A DNA stretch of 64,000 nt from Gnetum montanum (Eukaryota > Streptophyta > Gnetopsida > Gnetales > Gnetaceae): NCBI GenBank assembly GCA_015680685.1, contig MNCI01006151.1:113642-177641 (forward strand), given 5' to 3'. Position numbers and translations under genes: made by a program. Positions 36,822 to 48,259 of this stretch are shown piece after piece (the stretch's first letter is position 1; every line of letters starts with the position of its first letter). The notes below the pieces were generated by a model, which worked only from the letters and a program-made list of their open reading frames with translations, had not been told where the DNA came from and made no database searches.

Positions 36822-36839
36822 TCCCCAACAATGGCACTA
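36822..36839 (-). promoter_or_regulatory. Element A primer binding site (tRNA-Asp type, decayed)
   Basis: On the minus strand, one base after the LTR, TAGTGCCATTGTTGGGGA matches TGGCGCCGTTGCCGGGGA, the tRNA-Asp-type site of many Tat/Athila elements, at 13 of 18 positions. All five differences are C-to-T or G-to-A transitions. Confidence 0.7.
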
Positions 36840-36840
36840 A

Positions 36841-37713
36841 TGATGAGCAATAAGGTACCCCTATGCCCAACCATATGAATCACTAAGCAGTTCACACACA
36901 ATCCAGTTGAATATCATGGACTTATAATTCTCCAATGCACTAGTTCCTCTAGGAAGTGAAATGGGAATTGAGAATGTTTGTTGTCTTCCCAACTACACTT
37001 GTGAAGCTTAAGGGTATGGTTTAAGTGTAACTGACGTACATGCTTTTTCTCATTTTATGTTTTATAAGTTTAGTCACCTACAATAAGAATAAAAGGTAGA
37101 GTAATTTAAGATATAATTCATTAATACCTAGCTAGCCTAACACAAGTACTCATCCCACTTTTTTCGACACATCTTGAACACATATAGCGTTGCTAGGCTA
37201 CCAAACATTAACCATTTATGGGTTATCAATTATTACATGCATGCTTACGGTGGTCGTGCTTGTGTTCATTAATAACTAAAAATTAATCCCTTAATTAAAG
37301 TGCATTAGAGTGAAGTACATGAAAATAAAGTACATGAATATTAAATGCATCAAGAAAACATTAAGATATTCTTAGTGCTACAAGGATTATCAAAAGGATT
37401 TATTTTTATTCCCATCACACTATTGGGCTCAGGTACATCGATGTTCAAACAAAGATCCACACACACTTAGTCTCTTGTTATAGGCACTCAAAAAATATTC
37501 TAACTTTGGAACAAACAAACTACAAGAGCTTTGCTAACTATGACAAAAACTAATCTCAAAATCATGAGCTCGAGCACTATATTTATAGGCCAACATATAC
37601 CCTACAAAATTGGGTATCTGATAATGCATCATAGGCTATGATATTGGGTATCTAATATCGAGGTTTCGATATTAGATATCCAATATTGAAGGATGTTAGA
37701 ACATGACTCATTA
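36841..37713 (-). repeat. 5' LTR of element A
   Basis: It is 873 bp, from TGATGAGCAATAAGG to GACTCATTA on the plus strand. Its minus-strand TATA-like box (CCTATAAATATAGTGC) is near 37580. U3 holds CpG-free relics of the GATATC dyads (TATTGGGTATCTAATATCG). It ends next to the second AAGGG copy (37714-37718). Confidence 0.9.
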
Positions 37714-38672
37714 AAGGGTCCACATCCTATATAGTCTTCAAGCCCTGCTCTGGAGTGTTGTACCACAGCACAAATCACTCAACCCTGCAAGGTCCTATTA
37801 GACTTAGAAATGTGATTTCAAGGCTTCCATAACCTTAACAATCTTGAGCCTGGCACTAGAGTGTTGTACTGCAGCACCAACAACTCAATCCCAAAGGATC
37901 TCGACAAGCTCAACCAAGATGCCTTCCAACAAGAAGCACATCAACCCCACAAGGCAACAAGGAAGAACAATTACAATGCATGTATGCAACTCAGTTTACT
38001 AATCCTTGTACATTGAGGTATAGCATGCTTTACAATGCCAGAATGATAATACAATGAGAATCAACAAAGATAATTACAAATGATTACACAATAAGATTGC
38101 ACATTTTCCAATGCACATTAAGTTTTCTTATAGATACCGTGTTTCTAAATCCATCTTGAAACTCATGCAACAACTAGCCAATAGTCACTAACAGTCATGG
38201 AAGACATCTTACTCATGTCTAAGATGTCTCTTTGAAATTTCCTTCCATTCTAGGAAGATGACTTTGTTTGGAAAAGCCATCTTTCTAAAGTCTTCATTCT
38301 GGAATACATCTTTGCATTATGAAAGATGTCTTTATCTAGAGAAAGATATCTTTCTAAAATTGGCCTACATTCTATGAAGATGACTTTTCTTGGTGAAAGA
38401 CATCTTTGCCTAAAGAAAGATGTTTGTTATTTCTTAGAGATGTATTTGTTTGTGAAGCCTTCAATTCTACCATGTCATCTTGTACTTCTTGAAGATGTCT
38501 TTATTCACTTTCTCTTGCATGATGAATGCATCCTTACTTGTCTAAAACCTTGCACAATCAAAGTCTCAATCCAAGTTCTTATCTTGCAAGCACAATAACT
38601 ACACACACATACAAACAACCTTGTCTTCCATTTTTTTTAATGTTTTGATGTACCAAAGCCAAAAGGTCCATA
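37714..38672 (-). mobile_element. Copia C 5' LTR, distal piece
   Basis: It continues the LTR started at 26321: after the duplicated AAGGG the text resumes with TCCACATCC, as in 46260 of element D. It includes CAAGATGCCTTCCAACAAGAAGC and the U3 block of AAGATGTCTTT/AAAGACATCTT (38205-38500), and ends GGTCCATA, a decayed GGTCCACA, at 38672. Total 5' LTR length without the insertion is about 1.1 kb. Confidence 0.85.
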
Positions 38673-38782
38673 GAACATTGTGTCTCCATCTTTCTAGACA
38701 TCATTTTATATATTTGAAATTAAACATGAAAAATGAATAAAATAAGAGCTTGGTATGATTATTCTCCATCACTATGTCTAGT

Positions 38783-38880
38783 GAGATGGAGTGCACTTGG
38801 ATGGTGGCTGTGTTACACCATTAGTATAGGTTGATCTCTCTAGTAATTAGTGTGGCTGAGTCACCATCAAAGTCCATCTC
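38783..38880. repeat. Foldback 1 (98 nt)
   Basis: Ends GAGATGGA and TCCATCTC are inverted repeats. Inside, GATGGTGGCTGTGTTACACCA pairs imperfectly with TAGTGTGGCTGAGTCACCATC. It could fold into a long hairpin. Confidence 0.65.
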
Positions 38881-39978
38881 AAATTATGATCTATAGTTAG
38901 ATGGTTTAACTAGAAAAATTTCCATTCAATTTTCCAATTCAGAAAAGTAATCATTTATATTCTTTATATTTTCATCTTCTCTTCAATGTGGTATTATGTA
39001 TACGTTGTCATTTATTTGTATTATTTCATTAACTAACTACCATGTTATGATTTTATATATGTTGCTTTACTATTATAACTCACTTGTATTCTCTTATTGA
39101 TGTCTTTAGTAAATGCAAGGTAGATGTGAATACAATCTTTTTTGAAAATTTGCATGGGATAAAAAAGTATAAAATCCATTTAGACACATATTCTTGAAAG
39201 AAAACTTAATATGACCATACTATTATGATGATGCACTAGCATGGATCTATGTAGATCATGTGAATGATTTTATTAGAGGAGAGGAGAAAAATGAGCTTTC
39301 TCTAAGTTTAAGTATAAATATTGTAATATACAAAATTAGAATGATTGAGACATATTAAAAGCCAACTAGTATGCTAAAATAAATAGGTAAGTGATAAATA
39401 TTGTAATGTACAAAATTGAAATTATTAAGACAATTTAAAAGCCAACCACTATGTTAAAATACCTAAGTAAGTGACAAGTAATTCCATATTAATATCTTTA
39501 TGCTATATTCACGAAACATTTTACTTACTTTTAGATAGATCTTTCTATAGTAGGTAGTTTTGTTAATATGCACCTAAAACTACAACTAGTATAGAATAAA
39601 GCATAGATAAAGTATGTAATAATATTTGAAGAAAATTTAGTCATCATTGACAATTTATCATTTGTATCATGTGAGAGGCAAAGGATTTATCTTGTGAGAT
39701 CTAAAAATGCAACATATTAACAAATATGATATTTATTATCTTGAATTAATGGGAAGTAAGAAATAAGTATATGATCCTAACCTTGTTTAGAAAAAATAAT
39801 GTTAATTAAACTTTCTAGACCCATGGTCATGGTAATAATCTAGAACAAAATCAAGATTAATCTATATCAATAGAACTACAGAAATGTATGTTTCTATCAT
39901 ATGAGATTAATCATAACTTGTACTATCAACAAAAATGAGAGCTTGTTCTCCCTTACTATATATAAAGACTTGGGGAAA

Positions 39979-40056
39979 ATTTTGATGGAGACTATGTCAC
40001 ATTAATTACTAGAGTCTAAGCTTTAGTAATTAGTGCAACTCCATCCTCATCAAAAT
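39979..40056. repeat. Foldback 2 (78 nt)
   Basis: Ends ATTTTGATG and CATCAAAAT are perfect inverted repeats. The arms carry CACATTAATTACTAGAG and CTTTAGTAATTAGTGCAA. The loop is near AAGCTT. It is related to foldbacks 1 and 3. Confidence 0.65.
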
Positions 40057-40348
40057 ATGTTACAAATCCTAGTCCATAATTAGATGATTTTAAAACAAAT
40101 AATTTCTCATTCAATTTATTAACGTAATAAGCATTCATTTATATAATTTACATTCTCATCACCTCCTTCATGTGGAATTAGTTAATCATGCTTCTATATA
40201 ATGAATTGCTATGATGAAATATAAGAATCATGAGCACAAAGACTATAAATTTTTAGTATGAATTGCAAATATTAATACCACATCTACAAAAAATGAAAGC
40301 TTAGTTTGGTTGTTTTCTATTACTATGTCTACAAAGTTGGGATATATT

Positions 40349-40420
40349 TTGATGACAATTGAGTGACAAAAATTGCCAAAGCTTAAGCTTTGGTAATTAG
40401 TGTGACTAAATCATCATCAA
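40349..40420. repeat. Foldback 3 (72 nt)
   Basis: Arms TTGATGACAATTGAGTGACA and TGTGACTAAATCATCATCAA pair imperfectly, and the inner part TTGCCAAAGCTT/AAGCTTTGGTAA is perfect apart from one base. It is almost loop-free. Confidence 0.7.
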
Positions 40421-41374
40421 TGTCTATTGTAAAGCATTATCCATAGTTAAATGGTTGTTAACCAAACATGTTATGATTCAATTTCTTAATGCAATAAGCA
40501 TGCATTTATATATTTTATTTTTTCATATCCTCCTCCATGTGGGAATATTCAATATGTTTACGTTATGATGTATGTAATCATGCTTATGACCATTTAATAT
40601 TTCTTATAATCATCCATAATTATCATGAAATAGATGACTCTTGTAATTTATGTACTAAGGTTTTGTATATATAATAAGCTTTTGGAGCATGCAAGAGTTG
40701 TTTTGGAGAACCTGGATTTTAATGTTGGATATTAAAAATGTCCTCGATGTACCTACATGTTTGATACTGAGATAATTTAACATTAAGCACTAACAACATT
40801 ATTATTAAAAATTTTGATTGAGATTTATGATTAATTTAATGTTTAGTAGGCACCATGGGAATGTCCATGTACATTGTCTAAGTAAATTTCTATTCATATT
40901 TGTAAAGAAAATGTTCAATAAATATCATATGTTATAATTGGAAATTAATATTAAAAATTTTTAAAGTAAATGACACAAAAAGTACCTACAAAATGAGAAA
41001 ATCCCAAATAACATGATACAAAAGATGAAAATATTTAAAATACCAGCAAAATTGTTATAGTTATAAATTAAATTTAGATTTAATAAACTAATTTTTAACT
41101 ATAAGAATTATTGTTAATTTACTAAGTGTAATAAAAATAGCTAAATGAATGAAAAATTAACCTCTTTTCACTTAGTTACCCCTATATCTTAAAGTAAAAA
41201 TGTACTCAAAATAATCACCGCTAATCTATTGCCTTAGAAAATACCTCTATGCCACCACTTCAAATGATCACCAATCTCAAACCAAATCACTAATCCCCTT
41301 CAAAACCAGCCCTTTAAGCCACCATTGCAAATGTTTAAACTAGATATAAGTAAAATAGTGAAAAAATTCCTCAC

Positions 41375-42114
41375 AAGATCGCAACAATCTCAAGCAAGAT
41401 GCCTTCACTCAAGAAGCACATTAATCCCGTAGGACAACAAGGAAGAAACAATTATAAGGTATACATGCAACTTAGTTTGCTAATCCTTGCATTTTAAGGT
41501 ACAACACACTTTACAATGAACAAATGATGATACAATGAAAAGCAATAGAGATTACAATGATTGACAAAATGATTTCACATAAGCCTTTACACTTCCCAAT
41601 GCACATGATGTATTCTTATAGCTACTATGTTTTTAAATCCATCTTGGAACTCATGCAACGGCTAGCCAACAATCACAAATGATCATGGAAGATGTCTTCT
41701 TCATGTCTGAGATGTCTTTCTAAATTTTCCTTATATTTTAGAAAGACGTCTTTGTCTGATGAGAGACATCTTTTTTTGATGGAAGCTATCTTTTTGAATT
41801 TGGCCTACATCCTATAAAAACATCTTTCTCTGGTGAAGATGTCTTTTCCTAAGGAAAGACATCTATTGTTTCTTGAAGATGTCTTTCTTTGAGTTCACTC
41901 AAATTCTACCAAGACATCTACTATTTCCCAGAGATGTCTTTCTTCAAATTTATTTATTCTTTGAATTCCTTGTTCCTTTTTCATATTTGTCAGACTTCCA
42001 CAACTTTCTTAGCTTGATCCAATTACTTAGCCTGCAAGCATAACAATCACACAACCACACAAACAACTTTGTTCCCCATTTCTCTTAAAATTTTGACATG
42101 CCAAAAGGTCCACA
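41375..42114 (-). mobile_element. 3' LTR of copia element D, left-truncated
   Basis: The right end GGTCCACA (42107-42114) abuts the minus-strand polypurine tract (AAAAAGGGAAAGAT). It contains the AAGATGTCTT-rich U3 (41690-41960) and CAAGCAAGATGCCTTCACTC. The left 300-400 bp of the LTR family are absent, so it was truncated at about 41375. Confidence 0.8.
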
Positions 42115-42330
42115 ATCTTTCCCTTTTTGGTAATGTCCAAAACTTAAGAAAATGGGTTAGTATAGCACATAATAACACATTAGCTACTTCTCCCCTTTTT
42201 GGACATAACCAAAAAGGTGAGGCAAAACTCCCCCTAAATAGATGCATAGAAAAAAAATATTTGTGGTGTTTCATATTCATTACTTTTGTTTTTATGTAGA
42301 GTAAGAATGAAAAGACTCATATGATAGGAA
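42115..42330 (-). promoter_or_regulatory. Copia D polypurine tract and 3' hairpin
   Basis: The polypurine tract lies at 42115-42130. The perfect 9-bp hairpin CCTTTTTGG-ACATAA-CCAAAAAGG is at 42194-42217, with a second purine tract AAAAAGGGGAGAA on the minus strand beside it. Identical in layout to element C. Confidence 0.7.
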
Positions 42331-42334
42331 AAAA

Positions 42335-43990
42335 TCATATCCCCATATATTTGCATAGAGATGCCAACCAATGTTCATATAGAGGTTTAGTGAAGGCATT
42401 AGCTAGTTGACTCTTAGTTCCAATGAACTCTAGCCTTACATGACCATGTTGTGTATCCTCCGGTATGAAATGGTGACGAATCTCAATATGTTTGATACGA
42501 GAATGTTGCATGGGATTTTTTGTCATGTTGATGGCACTATTTTTATCACAATAAATAGGATTTGAGTCTACATTTACTCCTAAATCTTTGAGAGTTACTT
42601 TCATCCAAAGTAATTGAGCACAACCATTGTTGGTAGAAATATATTTAACTTTTGTTGTTGAGAGAGTAGCAGAGGTTTGATTCCTAATTATCCAAGAGAC
42701 AAGACTTGTCCCCAAGAAGAAAAAATTACCACTAGTGCTATGGTGATCATTAAAAAAACCTACCTAATTTGCATCATAATAATCAGCAAGGTCAAAGGAG
42801 GAATCCTTTGGATACCAAAGGCCTTAGTTAGTTGTACCTTTTAAGTAGTGAAAAATACATTTAATAGCCTAGTAATGAGAATATTTTTGGGATTACTAAT
42901 ATCTAGCACATAATCATACACTTAAAGCTATATCTAGTTGACTTGCAGTTAGATAAAGATGACTAGCAATCATACCTCTATAAAGCTTGGGATCAACTAG
43001 CTTACCTTAATTATCCTTAACAAGTTTAGAATTTGTATACATTTGAGTACCTTTAAATTTAACTTCATCCAAGCTATATTTGAGCATAATATATTTTACA
43101 TATTTAGTTTTACATAAGAAGGTTCTATTAGTTGTTTGATAGATTTGAAACCCAAGAAAGTTCTTGAGTTCTCCCATCATGCTCATTTCAAATTCAGACT
43201 ACATGAGATCAAAACATTTCTTGCCAAGAATTTCATTAGTGTCACCAAAAATAATATCATCAACATAGATTTGAACAATTAGAAGATCATTACCATCTCT
43301 TTTAAGAAAAAATGTAACATCAGCTTTACCTCTTTCAAATCGATTTGATGTGAGGTGTTGAGAAATCCTTTCATACCAAGCTCTTGGAGCTTGTTTAAGG
43401 TCATAGAGATCTTTCTTGGGCTTGTAGACATGATCAATCTTGATGGAATAAACAAATCCTTTAGGTTGTTCAATGTAAACTTCTTCTTGTATGGTTCCAT
43501 TCAAGAAGGCACTTTTGACATCCATTTGATAAAGCTTAATGTTGTTAATGCTAGCATAGGTAAGAAGAAGTCTAATAGATTTCAGCCTAGCAATAGGAGC
43601 AAGATTTTCATCAAAATCTATTCCTTATTATTGGTTGTACCCTTTGGCAACCAATCTAGTCATGTTTTTAATGATGTTTCCATTATCATCAATCTTGTTT
43701 CTAAAGATACATTTTGTTCCAATGATAGGTTTATTGGTGGGCCTAGATGTTAATTCCCATACATCATTTCTAGTAAATTGAATTAGCTCATCTTGCATAG
43801 CATAAATCCATCCTTCCTCTTTTTCTACATCCTTAAAGGTTTTGAGTTCAATTTTGAAAAGACATGCCGAAAAGGAAAATATTTCTTTGATTTGGCTTCT
43901 AGTATGAACATCATCTTAAACTTCCCCATTTACATTGTTAAGAGAGTGAGTTTTTCTAAGTCTGAACATTTTTGATAGAGTGGGAGATAT
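42335..43990 (-). pseudogene. Copia D reverse transcriptase and RNase H relic
   Basis: The frame 43199-43525 (minus) reads MDVKSAFLNGTIQEEVYIEQ, then KKDLYDLKQAPRAWYERI and IYVDDIIFGDTNEI, with an intact YVDD box. RNase H at 42335-42715 has SATLSTTKVKYISTNNGCAQ, NPIYCDKNSAINMTKNPMQ, HVRLEFIGTKSQLANAFTKP. This is a copia pol of the same family as element C. The tail is nearly open for 126 codons, but stops and a frameshift break the middle (42720-43190). It once copied element RNA. Confidence 0.92.
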
Positions 43991-45000
43991 TTCTTAATCA
44001 CATTTTCTTCTTCTTCATGATCACTACTAGATTTTGAATTTTTGTCATCTTGCACTAAGGTTGGGCTAGATAATTTTTGAATGGGAATGGTTTCTTCATC
44101 AAGTTGAGGAAAAGTAATGTCATAATTATCTATTTTGACATTTATGGTTTCCTCTACTGTATTTGTTCATTTGTTAAATACTTTGTATGTCCTACTAACT
44201 AGTGAATATCCTAAGAAAATTCCTTCATCCTTTTTTGCATCAAACTTTCTCAAGTTATCTTTATTGTTCAAAATAAAGAAGCTAAAAACATGAAGTAAAA
44301 ACATGAAAATAAGCTACTGAAGGTTTTCTTCTAGTCCATAATTCATAAGGATTTTTAGAAGTAAATCTTCTTACCACAACTCTGCTAGACATGTAACAAG
44401 TAGTGTTGATGGCTTTAGCCCAGAAGTGATGACAAAGGCTTCGATCATTTAATATCATTCTCCCCATCTCATTTAAGATTCTATTCTTTCATTCAACTAA
44501 ACCATTTTGTTGAGGAGTTCTTGCAACAAAGAATTGATGTAGAATGTCATTCATTTGGCAAGACTATTTAGATTTTGTATTTTAAAACTCACCTGCATTG
44601 CCACTCCTAATAACTTTAATACCATATCCTTTTTCTTTTTGTATTTGATTGCTAATTCTCAAAACATGATCAAACATCTCATCTTTGTGATACAAAAAGG
44701 CACCCCAAATAAAGCTAGAATAATCATCAATAATAATCAAAAAATATCTTTTCTTTTCTAAGGTAAGAGTTTGAATTAGACCAACCACATCCATATGAAG
44801 TAGATCTAAGGGACGAATAGTAGAAATATAATTTTTCTTACCAAATATTATCCTCATTTATTTCCCCTTTTAACAGGAATTACATGTATTTAGGTTAAAA
44901 TCTTTAAGCTTAGGAACACCATAGATCATTTATTTAAATACCAAGGTCTGTAGAATTTCTTTATTTATGTGGCCCAACTTCCTATTCCAAAGATGTGTAT
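43991..45000 (-). pseudogene. Copia D integrase relic
   Basis: It keeps the zinc-finger part (HINKEILQ...NTCNSC, about 44880-44960), the core start (LDLLHMDVVGLIQTLTLEKK, IIIDDYSSFIWGAFLYHKDE at 44582-44857) and the end (PQQNGLVE, about 44500-44530; NPYELWTRRKPSVAYFHVF, 44282-44467). The second catalytic Asp is lost: IRSGNAGEF stands where the family has SDNGGEF (about 44582-44610). It supplies the 490 bp missing from element C. Confidence 0.9.
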
Positions 45001-45194
45001 CATCTGCACAACTTACTAAACACTTGGATTCAAGGTTAAGAGAAATTTCAAAAATACTAGTACACACATTTCCTTTTCTAGGTTCTTCAATCATAACATT
45101 TCTAGTAGATATATCTTGTATTTTACAAATTTTTTTTGAAACGATAACAATAAAATTTGAATCACAAAGTTGACTTACACTAAGAATATTATGT

Positions 45195-45470
45195 TTTAAT
45201 CAATCAACAAAAAACACTTTGTTTATAGTTGGTAATCCCTTACCTTTACCTCCTATAGTACTAGTACCTATTATAGGTGCTTCTATGTCATCTCCAAAAG
45301 TGACTGTACCATAATTTTGTTCTATGAAATGGGTGAAGTAGGGTTTTTCACTTATCATGTTCCTTGAGTAGCCACTATCAATATACCATGTCCTAACGTT
45401 CTCATTGGAGAAAGTAACTTGAGCCATCAAATTCTTTTCAGTCCTCCCTTCGTTTTCTCTCAAAACCTAG
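45195..45470 (-). pseudogene. Copia D protease relic
   Basis: The minus frame 45200-45463 reads FSNENVRTWYIDSGYSRNMI, then YGTVTFGDDIEAPIIGTSTI and KGKGLPTI. The DSG catalytic triplet is intact. It lies between gag and integrase, as in copia. Confidence 0.88.
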
Positions 45471-46045
45471 ATGGTTTGCCTTCTAAGCTAGTTTTGCAAA
45501 GATCAAGAGTGATGATGCATTCTAAGATAGCAAAAAGCTTAAATATGTTGTATTTATTACAAATGAAGCATCTCAAGTTTTTTGGTTTAGGAGATGTTTC
45601 AAACCGAAGTAAGCAGTGTTTTTGACTTTTGGGATTTTCCATAGAGTTCTTGTTCACCTACTCAAACATTCTTGTTAGTTTTTGAATCTCAACACTAAGG
45701 TTGAAGTTTTTCTTTTTGAGATAAGAGCATTCATCATAAATAACTTTGACTTTTATTTCCTTGGCATATAAAGCATCTTTTATTTCAATGCACAAATTTT
45801 GGAAAGAAAGAATGTTCTGGTAAAATACCTCATACCTATCTTCAAAAGAAGCTTCATTTTTATAATCACAAGAATTTTCAAATTTACATGCATCATTTTC
45901 TAACTTTCTAAATTTAAGAAAAGAAACAAGATACTTACCTTGATAATAGATGCCACAAATGAATTCAGCACACCAATTGATTATGTACATTAGGCTTTTT
46001 GTCCAAATGTGTCCAATGTTGAGTATCCCTTCCATGTTCACTCTT
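45471..46045 (-). pseudogene. Copia D short gag relic
   Basis: The minus frame 45658-46041 reads YYQGKYLVSFLKFRKLENDA, FEDRYEVFYQNILSFQNLC and DALYAKEIKVKVIYDECSYL, then a coiled coil ending QKLTRMFE. A knuckle relic CFICNKYN (about 45555) has lost its His. It has the same short organisation as element C, without a visible capsid domain. Confidence 0.78.
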
Positions 46046-46072
46046 GAAGATTAATATAGAGAGTAAGAGTAC

Positions 46073-46087
46073 AAGGCATTAACACCA
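46073..46087 (-). promoter_or_regulatory. Copia D primer binding site
   Basis: TGGTGTTAATGCC on the minus strand, two bases after the 5' LTR end. A decayed initiator-tRNA-Met site. Confidence 0.65.
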
Positions 46088-46089
46088 CT

Positions 46090-47168
46090 TGTGGATCATT
46101 GAACTTAGAAGGAGGGTATGAATAAGTTCCTCAACTTTCAATTCTTTGACACTAAGAGCACACTGATTTTAACATGATTCCCTAACTTGGGTAGTCCACA
46201 CTTGAAGGGTAGTTCACAAGTAGACCTTTCGACTTTGTTCCTTCCAAATTATGGTTGAATGGTCCACATCCTATACAATCTTCAAGCCTCACTCCTAAGT
46301 GTTGTGCTACAACACCAAACACTCAACCTCACAAGGTTCCTTCAAGCTTGGAATGTGGTTTCTAGGCTTTGACAACCTTTAAAAACTTAAGCTCTACACC
46401 AAAATGTTGTGCTGCAACACCAACCACTCAATCCCAAAAGATCCTGAATAGCTCAAGTAAGATGCCTTCCTACAAGAAGCACATCAACTTTGTAGGAAAA
46501 CAAGGGAGAATAATTACAAGAGATAATTGTAACTCAGTTTGTTGATCCTTGCACTTTGAGGTGCAACACACTTTACAATGAAGATCAATAGAGATTACAA
46601 TGATTGAAAAAATGATTATACAATGATTTCACATAAGCTTTTACACTTCCCAATGCATATGATGTCTTCTTATAGTTGCCATGTTTCTAAGTCCATCTTG
46701 GAAATCATGCAATGACTAGCCAACAATCACTAACAATCATGGAAGATGTCTTCTTCATGCCTGAGATGTCTCTCTGAATTTTCCTTCTATTTTGGGGAGA
46801 AGTCTTTGTCTAATGAGAGATGTCTTTATTTGATGGAAGATGTCTTGCTGAATCTAGCTTGCATTCTATGAAGATGTCTTTCTCTAGTGAAGACGTCTTT
46901 TCCTAAGGAAAAATGCCTATTATTTCCTGAAGACATCTTTATCTAAGTTCACTCCAATTCTGCCAAGACATCTACTATTTCCCAAAGGCATCTTTCTTTA
47001 ACTTTCTTTATCCTTTGAATTCTTCATTTCTTTTTCACGTTCATCAAACTTCTGCAATTTTTCTTGTCTTGATCCAAGTACTTAGCCTACAAGCATAACA
47101 ATCACACAACCACACAAACAACTTTGTTCTCCATTTTCTTAATGTTTTGGCATACCAAAAGGTCCACA
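46090..47168 (-). mobile_element. 5' LTR of copia element D
   Basis: It is 1079 bp from TGTGGATCATTGAAC to AAAAGGTCCACA on the plus strand. U3 (46740-47000) repeats GAAGATGTCTTTC and AAAGACATCTT-like motifs. It is nearly full length and the best reference for this LTR family in the window. Confidence 0.88.
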
Positions 47169-48259
47169 CAAACTATATAATTGAGTTTGTATGATATGAT
47201 TTTTATGCCCCAACCAAGATGGAATGATGAGTTTGTGTAACTCTATGTCCCAAATTAAGTGTTTTGAGGATTCAAAAAAAGAAATGGATAGAACAACCCT
47301 TACTAATTATGAGTAACAACCATAAAAATGGAACACTTTTCTTCCTATACCTACAAATTTGAAATATTGAGAATCTAACAAATCCTCATCGATTTGAAAA
47401 GAAACAGTCTAACATAACTTAAAGTAGGCTCTATAAAATTTGAAGGCATAAAATAACATGATTTGTCTTAAATCAAGATATATCCTATAATTGTACCTCA
47501 ATGTAAATGTAGTTTTATGTTAATTATACATGTAACTATTTTAGTAGCTCTATTGTGGATTCTTAGTTGTAGGATACCAAAAGAAAATATACATATAACA
47601 ATAGTTTATACATTGTAGTCATTACTACCAATATGAGCTAGTAATAGTTAAATGATGTGGACTTATAATTACTGAGAATGTATCTCACTTAGTTTTTATA
47701 GCACAACAAACATGATGCATGATCAAGATGTACTGGTCAAGGAGCACCATGTAATTATGAAAATTATTTAATCTAGATTGAGATTTGTTTTCTATATTGA
47801 GATTTAGTCTAAAATGATATGTCAAATTGGCCATTGTAGATGCTTAAATAATCCATGATGCATAATGTATCTATATATTTCTTATAATTGATGTATTCTA
47901 TATATTCGTGTAGTAATGGCTTATTGATGTAGGTATTGGAGATCAATCCTCCTCATTCTATCAAATTATGACTATTCTTATTAGCATCTATGGTATGTTA
48001 ATATTTTGTCTCTATGATATTATTTCTCATTATCCTTGACTCTTCTTTAATTTATTTTTAACTAAACTATTAAAAACAAATAATTGACAATTATATGAAA
48101 GAGGAAAATGAGAGTCTTTCTAAAAATCAAAATTTCATTATATATTTTATAATAATATCTAAATACATATATACATCATGGAATATGGCATATAAATTAT
48201 ATGAAGGTATCTAATTCAAGTATGTGTTGAAATGGAGACATGTCATCCTATTTATTATG
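47169..48259. other. AT-rich stretch, nothing recognised
   Basis: No coding sequence, LTR border or RNA gene is seen between copia element D and the 275-bp tandem array. Confidence 0.5.

Larger units (their letters stand above)
26488..37713 (-). mobile_element. Gypsy element A, complete, non-chromoviral (Tat/Athila-like)
   Basis: An 11.2-kb minus-strand element: 5' LTR 36841-37713, primer site, gag, protease, RT/RNase H, integrase, a long 3' non-coding region and 3' LTR 26488-27299. It is flanked by a perfect 5-bp target-site duplication, AAGGG, and interrupts the 5' LTR of copia element C. A tRNA-Asp-type primer site, a long 3' non-coding region, and an RT of the form LLKAGFIYPIADSEWVSP point to the Tat/Athila side of Ty3/gypsy rather than chromoviruses. 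It contains a solo LTR insertion at 34087-35103. All reading frames are broken. Confidence 0.9.
38673..41374. other. AT-rich region with three related foldback sequences
   Basis: No genes are seen. Three diverged blocks of about 250 bp (38740-39000, 39940-40200, 40310-40560) share sequence such as GTAATTAGTGTGACT, AGTTAGATGGTTT and CTCCTCCATGTGG. Each contains an imperfect palindrome (listed separately). The rest is simple AT-rich DNA. Confidence 0.6.

Noticed and set aside
43355-43753. Long plus-strand frame across the copia D RT.
   Set aside because: It is the antisense shadow of the RT on the minus strand, which has clear family motifs.
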